Origin: Nitrosomonas sp.
GTDB taxonomy: Bacteria > Pseudomonadota > Gammaproteobacteria > Burkholderiales > Nitrosomonadaceae
Direction of reading: 5' to 3'
DNA: 64,000 nt
NCBI GenBank assembly: GCA_016721865.1
Contig: JADKHF010000044.1
Location: 62,001-126,000 of the forward strand
Part shown: in pieces, positions 58,219 through 64,000 of the stretch
Position numbering within the stretch: the stretch's first letter is position 1
How the letters are laid out: every line of letters starts with the position of its first letter
Notes under the pieces: model-generated
The model's database searches: none
What the model was told of the DNA's origin: nothing
The model's input: only the letters and a program-made list of their open reading frames with translations
Translations under genes and position numbers: made by a program

Positions 58219-59324
58219 GCTTACTCAAAAAGCATAACTAGCTGATTGAATTGAATAATGGCGTATATTTTGGTAAAATAGTGCACGTAAATATGTGAAT
58301 TAACACCAAAAACCGTGCACTATGATTCGTTATATCAGCCAAAAGCAACTGCCCCTCAAAGGATTTGATACACCACCGGGCATGATTCTTGATCCCAATA
58401 ATCGCTGGGTAAAACTGAGTGATTGTCTACCGTGGGACGAGTTGTCCGGGAGCTACTATAAGACGTTATGTTCAAGTCTAGGCCGCCCAGCCAAAGATGC
58501 CGGAATTGTGATCGGAGCGGTGATTATTAAACATAAGTTATCGGTTTCAGATGAAGAGACTGTTGAGCAGATCCGGGAGAATCCATACCTGCAATATTTT
58601 ATTGGCCTGAAAGGTTTTCAAGCGAAGGCGCCCTTTGCGTCATCATTACTGGTTGAGATACGCAAGCGCATGGGTCAGACGGTATTCGATGAATTTTATG
58701 AGACGATCATCGAAACGGTTGAACCTAAGCGGACAAAGAAGTCAGCCAAAGCAAGTGATGATGACAACGACGACAATGATGTAACAAATAGCGGTGATGT
58801 GGGCAGCTCAATCTTTGGCGGATGAGCAGCCGCGCAATCGCGGCAAATTAATACTTGATGCCACCATTGCAGAACAGGGCGTACGCTATCCGACAGATTT
58901 TGGATTGCTGAAAACGAAGCGCGTGAATTGAGTGAGCGTATCATTGATGAACTGCATGCCAGAAGTAATTGGCCACAGAAAAAGAAGCCACGCACTTATC
59001 GCGAGATTGCCAGGAAAGCCTACCTCAGCCTGATCAAGCTGAGACGACCATCCAATACAGCAATTGCGGTTCCTGCACTGGGATGCGCAACATGAAGGCC
59101 ATGATCTTCAAGCGCAAGTTGAAGTCTACAAAAAGCGTCACGGCCATTATCCCGAAGTCGTCATTGCCGACACGCTATATGGCTCACGTGATAATCGCAG
59201 CTATCTGGAACGCAATCACATCCGCTTCGCAGGCAAACCACTGGGACGTCCACCAAAGAGTACACCTGAAAACAAAGATGAATTAATGCACTTGAAAGCG
59301 CAACGTCGATAGGAATATCGCGAG
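58219..59324 (+). mobile_element. IS5-superfamily element, copy 2 (defective), inverted relative to copy 1
   Basis: Left end GCTTACTCAAAAAGCATAAC resembles the inverse of copy 1's right end. Transposase start at 58322 (MIRYISQKQLPLKGFDTPPG), intact to about 58800, then frameshifts. The centre after KLRRPSN is deleted (the HRNLNHIEAML to GLAH part present in copy 1), but the WDAQHEGHDLQAQVEVYKKR segment missing from copy 1 is kept. The sequence ends abruptly at CGCGAG near 59324 without a right inverted repeat, where an integrase remnant begins. Confidence 0.78.
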
Positions 59325-59450
59325 GAATCGGAAGAGATGGTGAGACGGTATGCTCATTTATCAAAACCGCAACTTATGCAGCATGCCGAGCTAGTTTCTA
59401 ACGTCCTTGATGACACAATTTTGTCACATCAGAAAGAAAAAAGAGGTTAG
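59325..59450 (+). pseudogene. Tyrosine integrase C-terminal remnant
   Basis: The frame ending at TAG 59448 reads ESEEMVRRYAHLSKPQLMQH then AELVSNVLDDTI, the typical end of XerD/phage integrases, including the catalytic Tyr in RRYAHL. Everything upstream is replaced by IS5-like copy 2. It stops 25 bases from the tRNA, the position expected of an integrase at a tRNA attachment site. Not related to the intact integrase at 43085 (which ends KHYIRRPLDLL). Confidence 0.75.
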
Positions 59451-59468
59451 AAATTAATCTAACCTCTT
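59441..59468 (-). terminator. Rho-independent terminator of the tRNA gene
   Basis: On the minus strand: stem AAGAGGTTAG / CTAACCTCTT with an 8-base loop followed by TTTTTTCTTTC. It lies seven bases after the tRNA CCA. It differs in sequence from the terminator at 42847, as expected if the island supplied it. Confidence 0.8.
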
Positions 59469-59475
59469 GATTTGT

Positions 59476-59552
<77 letters not shown>

Positions 59553-59565
59553 CTAACTTATTATT

Positions 59566-61821
59566 TTAATTATTACCAGTATCTAGGAAACTGCGTAAGC
59601 GTTCAGAGCGAGCTGGATGACGTAACTTGCGTAATGCTTTAGCTTCAATCTGACGAATGCGCTCACGTGTGACATCGAACTGTTTTCCTACTTCTTCCAA
59701 AGTATGATCAGTATTCATCTCAATGCCAAAACGCATACGTAATACTTTAGCTTCGCGCGGCGTCAAAGAATCAAGTATATCCTTTGTTACTCCACGTAAG
59801 CTAGCATAAACTGCTGCATCGGCTGGTGCCATTGTTGCCGCATCTTCGATAAAGTCGCCGAGATGCGAATCTTCATCATCACCAATCGGCGTTTCCATGG
59901 AAATGGGCTCTTTGGAGATTTTAAGAATTTTACGAATCTTTTCTTCCGGCATTTCCATTTTCTGTGCCAGAACCGCCGGTTCCGGCTCTTGTCCAGTTTC
60001 TTGCAGGATTTGGCGTGAAATTCGATTCATTTTATTGATTGTTTCAATCATATGCACCGGTATCCGGATAGTACGTGCCTGATCTGCAATAGACCGGGTA
60101 ATCGCCTGACGAATCCACCAAGTTGCGTATGTTGAAAATTTGTAGCCGCGCCGATATTCAAATTTATCGACCGCTTTCATTAAACCAATATTGCCTTCTT
60201 GAATCAGATCGAGGAATTGCAATCCCCGATTGGTATATTTTTTGGCAATAGAGATCACTAAACGTAAATTTGCTTCGGTCATCTCGCGCTTGGCTCGACG
60301 CGCCTTTGCTTCACCCGTCGACATCTTACGATTTATTTCTTTCAAGTCCTTGATTGGTATGCCAATCTTATTTTTGAGCGCCAATAAATTCTGCTGCTCT
60401 TCAAGAATTGAGGGTCTATAGTGCTCGAGTGCCTGACTATATGTCTTTCCAGCTTCTATTTCTTGCTTTACCCACTCAAGGTTTGTTTCATTTCCGGGGA
60501 AAGTTTTAATGAAATGATTCCTTGGCATTTTTGCTTTGGATACACACAGATCCATTATTTTACGTTCATAGTTGCGTACATCGCCCACTAATTCCCGTTG
60601 AGTATCACAAAGCTTCTCCACCATTTTTGCCGAGAAGCGAATAGCCATCAGTTCAGATGAAATTTTATCCTGTAACTCAATATATTCCTGATGATAAGGC
60701 CCATTTTTTTCAAGAAGCTCTTGCATCTCGTTATATATTTCACGAATAACTGAAAAACGTTCCAGTGCATCAGTTTTTAATTTCAATAAATCTGCACTGG
60801 CGATAGCAGCACTGTCCTCATCCTCATCGTCATCTTCATCGCCAGGATCGCTGGAAGCTAATTCTTGCTCTAATGATTCTTCAGAAAGCTCTTCATTAAT
60901 AATATCCTGAGCGTTTGCATCCAGTAATCCATCGACAACTTCATCAATGCGTAAAATATCTTTTTCAACTTCTGTAGCCAGATCCACAATTCTTGCAATA
61001 ATCGGCGGACAGGCAGAAATTGCCTGGATCATATGACGTAGACCACCTTCTATACGTTTTGCAATCTCAATTTCGCTTTCACGCGTTAGCAAACCAACTG
61101 AACCCATTTCCCGCATATACATGCGCACAGGATCGGTTGTACGTCCAAATTCCGAATCTACAGTTGAGAGTGCCGCTTCTGCTTCTTCCGCCACATCCTC
61201 ATCCGCAACGGTTGTTGCTGCATCCGACATCAGCAATGTTTCGGCATCCGGCGCTTCATCATGCACAGATATGCCCATATCATTGATCATGCTGATAATG
61301 CCTTCTATCTGCTCCGCATCCAGCATATCATCAGGCAAATGATCATTGATTTCAGCATAGGTCAGGTACCCGCGCTCTTTGCCCAATCCAATAAGCATTT
61401 TCAGGCGCATGCGACGCGCTTCGATATCTTGTGGCAGTGAATTACCACTATCTATAACAGAAACCGCTTCTAAACCATTTACTTGGTCTATTCCAGCAGT
61501 TGCTTTATTCTTCTTAGGTGTTCTACCTCTAGTTTTCTTGCCATCACTGGATTCAATGTCATTTTCTCCAATAATTGCTTGAGAAATCTCTGCAGCAGCA
61601 TAAACCGCTTTAGCGGATACTTTTATATCCGGAGCATCTTCACGTGTTGTTTTTTCATCTGCTTTTTTAGCAGATGCTTTTATTTTTTTTTCAGTTTTAG
61701 CTACTAATTTATTAGGCTCTACTTTCTCTACCATTTCTTTATTGGTATTTTTTACTTTTTTAGTTGTTAATTTTTTGATAACTTCATTATCTTTTGACTC
61801 GACCGCTTTTGTCTTTGGCAT
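59566..61821 (-). CDS. rpoD: RNA polymerase primary sigma factor (sigma-70)
   Basis: 751 residues. Lys/Ala-rich N-terminal extension (~1-125), region 1.1 (~135-215), region 1.2 with DPVRMYMREMGSVGLLTRES, an acidic non-conserved region (DPGDEDDDEDED, ~340-355), regions 2.1-2.4 (NLRLVISIAKKYTNRGLQFL, YKFSTYATWWIRQAITRSIA), region 3 (IRIPVHMIETINKMNR) and region 4 (LTPREAKVLRMRFGI, VTRERIRQIEAKALRKLRHP). It is longer than the E. coli 613-residue protein because of the N-terminal extension, usual in betaproteobacteria. Follows dnaG in the conserved macromolecular-synthesis operon. Confidence 0.97.
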   Translation of the reverse strand: MPKTKAVESKDNEVIKKLTTKKVKNTNKEMVEKVEPNKLVAKTEKKIKASAKKADEKTTREDAPDIKVSAKAVYAAAEISQAIIGENDIESSDGKKTRGRTPKKNKATAGIDQVNGLEAVSVIDSGNSLPQDIEARRMRLKMLIGLGKERGYLTYAEINDHLPDDMLDAEQIEGIISMINDMGISVHDEAPDAETLLMSDAATTVADEDVAEEAEAALSTVDSEFGRTTDPVRMYMREMGSVGLLTRESEIEIAKRIEGGLRHMIQAISACPPIIARIVDLATEVEKDILRIDEVVDGLLDANAQDIINEELSEESLEQELASSDPGDEDDDEDEDSAAIASADLLKLKTDALERFSVIREIYNEMQELLEKNGPYHQEYIELQDKISSELMAIRFSAKMVEKLCDTQRELVGDVRNYERKIMDLCVSKAKMPRNHFIKTFPGNETNLEWVKQEIEAGKTYSQALEHYRPSILEEQQNLLALKNKIGIPIKDLKEINRKMSTGEAKARRAKREMTEANLRLVISIAKKYTNRGLQFLDLIQEGNIGLMKAVDKFEYRRGYKFSTYATWWIRQAITRSIADQARTIRIPVHMIETINKMNRISRQILQETGQEPEPAVLAQKMEMPEEKIRKILKISKEPISMETPIGDDEDSHLGDFIEDAATMAPADAAVYASLRGVTKDILDSLTPREAKVLRMRFGIEMNTDHTLEEVGKQFDVTRERIRQIEAKALRKLRHPARSERLRSFLDTGNN

Positions 61822-61910
61822 ATTGGATTCCCAATAATATTGGATAAATTAAAAGCTGAAAGCGTTAGATTATATCAAAATTCGATATCACTTACACCTT
61901 GTAGCTGATT

Positions 61911-63710
61911 TCATTTCATAGCCAATCGTTGGAGCTCTCGCTTTTCTTCGTCGGTTAACATATCCAAAGATTTGCTATGTAATTCAGTCATGCGTTTCTT
62001 ACGTTTTACTTGCTGTAATTTTTCTAATACTTCGAAAAACTCTTCTTCCAAATCAATCGCACTACCCCATTCCAAGGTCTCACTTTCAATATCTTCCAGT
62101 AATGCTCTATATGGACTATTTTGTAAATAAGTCAGTATTGAATGCGCAGATTTACTTGCTATCAGCTGAGGGTGCGTATCAAGAAAATCAACCAGCGCTT
62201 TTAATGCAACAACTTCTTCACTGTTTTCAGTACATTGGACAAGCAAATTTCTGTCTAGTTTAGCGATATAACTCGGGTGATACAACAGCATTCTCGTTAA
62301 CCGGCGATAGGGCGTAATGGGTTGTTTCCTTGCTGTATTCTTTATCGCACGAGTCCGGGGCGCACGTTTTATTTGCAACAATTGTTCTAACTCGCCTTGA
62401 CTAATCCCGCTCAACTCCACCAGGCGTCTTACCAGCATCAAAGACAATGCTGGCGCTGCTATTTGCTGCAATAGCGGCTTCGCATCACTGACTAACTTGG
62501 CACGTCCTTCACTGGTCTGAAGGTTTGTCTTTAAACATAATTCTCTGAATAGAAATTCAGACAAAGGCGTTGCTTGCTTAAGCTGCTGCTCAAAGGATTC
62601 TTTTCCATACTGATTCACATAACTATCTGGATCTGCCCCTTCGGGCAAAAAAAGAAAACTTAGATACTTCCCATCTGAAAGCAATACCAGGCTATTCTCA
62701 AGAGCTCGCCACGCTGCCTTCCTGCCTGCTTTGTCCCCGTCGAAACAAAAAATAATATTATCAGTCTGACGTAAAAGTTTTTGTATATGGAAACTGGTAG
62801 TAGCCGTACCCAACGCAGCCACTGCGTAATCAATCCCGTGCTGGGAGAGGGCGATGACATCCATATAACCCTCTACAACAATCACACAATTGGCTTCACG
62901 TATCGCGCGCCGCGCCGAGCAGAAGTTATATAACTCCCGTCCCTTCTCAAATAAAATTGTTTCCGGAGAATTCAGATATTTCGGCTCTTCCTGCTCCAAT
63001 ACCCGGCCACCAAAGCCAATGATCTGACCTTTCTGATTAAGAATTGGGAACATAATACGATCCCTGAATCGATCATATTGCCTGGCATCGTCGCTGATTA
63101 TTACTAATCCAGCCTGCTGCAATATTTTCCTGGTTCTCTCAGATGTATAATCAGTAAAAACGGCTGCGAGATTTTGCCAGCCAGCCGGTGCATAACCAAT
63201 TGCAAATCGTGCTGCTATCTTCCCGGACAAGCCGCGTTTCTTGAGATAGGCAATGGCCTTTTCTGAAATCTTGAGCTGCTCGCGATAGAAGCGGGTAGCA
63301 ACTTGCAGCACACTTAACAGATCCTGTTGCGATATTTCCGGGTTATTACTGCTCTGATCGTTCGCTGGATATTGCGACAAATCATCCGCAGCTGTCTGTT
63401 TGGAAGAAGTATCCGTCTGTTGCGCAGGTACTTGCATCCCTACATAGGCTGCCAAGTCCTGCACAGCTTCAACAAAGCCCAAACCACCATATTCCATCAA
63501 AAAACTAATGGCATTCCCGTGCGCACCGCAACCAAAGCAATGATAAAACTGCTTAGACTGGCTGACAGTAAATGAGGGAGTTCTTTCACTGTGAAACGGG
63601 CAGCAAGCAACAAAGTTAGCACCTGCTTTTTTGAGCGGGACATGACGATCAATCGCATCAACAATATCTACACGATTGAGTAAGTCATAAATAAATGGCT
63701 GAGGAATCAT
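61911..63710 (-). CDS. dnaG: DNA primase
   Basis: 599 residues. CHC2 zinc-binding domain at the N-terminus (CCPFHSERTPSFTVS, FYHCFGCGAHGNAISF), the RNA polymerase domain with RIMFPILNQKGQIIGFGGRV, toprim with VVEGYMDVIAL (catalytic Glu) and FCFDGDKAGRKAA (DxD), and a C-terminal DnaB-helicase-binding domain (~450-599). Makes RNA primers at the replication fork. Lies between yqeY and rpoD on the same strand. Confidence 0.97.
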   Translation of the reverse strand: MIPQPFIYDLLNRVDIVDAIDRHVPLKKAGANFVACCPFHSERTPSFTVSQSKQFYHCFGCGAHGNAISFLMEYGGLGFVEAVQDLAAYVGMQVPAQQTDTSSKQTAADDLSQYPANDQSSNNPEISQQDLLSVLQVATRFYREQLKISEKAIAYLKKRGLSGKIAARFAIGYAPAGWQNLAAVFTDYTSERTRKILQQAGLVIISDDARQYDRFRDRIMFPILNQKGQIIGFGGRVLEQEEPKYLNSPETILFEKGRELYNFCSARRAIREANCVIVVEGYMDVIALSQHGIDYAVAALGTATTSFHIQKLLRQTDNIIFCFDGDKAGRKAAWRALENSLVLLSDGKYLSFLFLPEGADPDSYVNQYGKESFEQQLKQATPLSEFLFRELCLKTNLQTSEGRAKLVSDAKPLLQQIAAPALSLMLVRRLVELSGISQGELEQLLQIKRAPRTRAIKNTARKQPITPYRRLTRMLLYHPSYIAKLDRNLLVQCTENSEEVVALKALVDFLDTHPQLIASKSAHSILTYLQNSPYRALLEDIESETLEWGSAIDLEEEFFEVLEKLQQVKRKKRMTELHSKSLDMLTDEEKRELQRLAMK

Positions 63711-63808
63711 TTACCGAAAGCAATCAATAACACCCAGCTTCAAGAATAAATAAATTACATCAACTATTGTTTTGTTTAAAAAAACAACCCCAAAGAAGTC
63801 GGGCAATC

Positions 63809-64000
63809 TCAGGCTGATATTTTTCCTTTAATAAGCATCGACACTTTAGCCATATCTGCACGCCCAGCAAGTTTTGGTTTCAATATGGCCATAACCTTGC
63901 CCATATCCTGCATGCCTTTTGCACCGGTTTCTGAAATCGCTTCAGCAATCAAAGTATCTATTTCAGAGTCTGAAAGCGCTTGTGGCATATATGCGCTTAG
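63809..64000 (-). CDS. yqeY: GatB/YqeY domain protein, 5' end off-window
   Basis: The last 63 codons are visible: LSAYMPQALSDSEIDTLIAE, AISETGAKGMQDMGKVMAIL, KPKLAGRADMAKVSMLIKGK. This is the C-terminal tRNA-binding-like YqeY domain (GatB tail family), of unclear function. Its place before dnaG and rpoD is conserved in proteobacteria; rpsU is expected further right. Start lies beyond the window. Confidence 0.9.
   Translation of the reverse strand, partial: LSAYMPQALSDSEIDTLIAEAISETGAKGMQDMGKVMAILKPKLAGRADMAKVSMLIKGKISA

Overview
The window looks like a draft chromosome segment of a betaproteobacterium, most likely a Nitrosomonas-like ammonia oxidiser. That is an inference from the yqeY-dnaG-rpoD order at the right edge, the moderate GC content, the IS repertoire and the PEP-CTERM and stress-protein set. 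No ammonia-oxidation gene is present to prove it.

Layout. (1) 1-20 kb, mostly housekeeping: a giant cyclic beta-1,2-glucan synthase (ndvB), an MgtA-type Mg2+ P-ATPase, a RhlE-like DEAD-box helicase, a HemK-like methyltransferase, a MazG-like pyrophosphohydrolase, an epimerase/ketopantoate-reductase-like pair and a DevBCA-type exporter. (2) 20-42 kb, a stress/envelope region of small genes: three Crp/Fnr-type regulators, entericidin, BON, DUF2934, CsbD, DUF3185/DUF3309, DUF4112, YqjD/YqjE, an AI-2E-family permease, an sll1863-type coiled coil, small lipoproteins and membrane peptides, a GGDEF/EAL protein, a catalase-like lipoprotein and a PEP-CTERM protein. A 16-bp palindrome (TGTGCG-N4-CGCACA) recurs nine times here, almost always in promoter regions, and defines a probable local regulon. 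(3) 42.9-59.5 kb, a genomic island. It is bounded on the left by a 50-bp copy of a tRNA 3' half beside an intact tyrosine integrase, and on the right by the full tRNA (CAU anticodon, Ile2 type) beside an integrase remnant. It carries a broken toxin-antitoxin pair disrupted by an IS630 element, several dead IS copies, a fatty-acid cis/trans isomerase, WrbA, a YHS-type Cu+ ATPase and a tyrosinase with a candidate caddie protein. (4) 59.5-64 kb, core: tRNA, rpoD, dnaG, yqeY.

Functional reading. The island cargo is coherent: a copper exporter sits next to a dicopper tyrosinase, a flavoprotein quinone reductase that could handle quinones, and a periplasmic c-type-haem lipid isomerase used in membrane stress. 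The 20-42 kb region looks like a general envelope/osmotic stress programme read by Crp-like factors of unknown ligand.

Quality warning. At least ten otherwise normal genes carry single-base frameshifts, several of them in homopolymers, and a ~160-bp G-dominated tract at 21.3 kb looks non-biological. Many 'pseudogenes' before 40 kb may therefore be sequencing errors, whereas nonsense codons and IS insertions in the island are more likely real decay. All calls are from reading the sequence; no searches were run.
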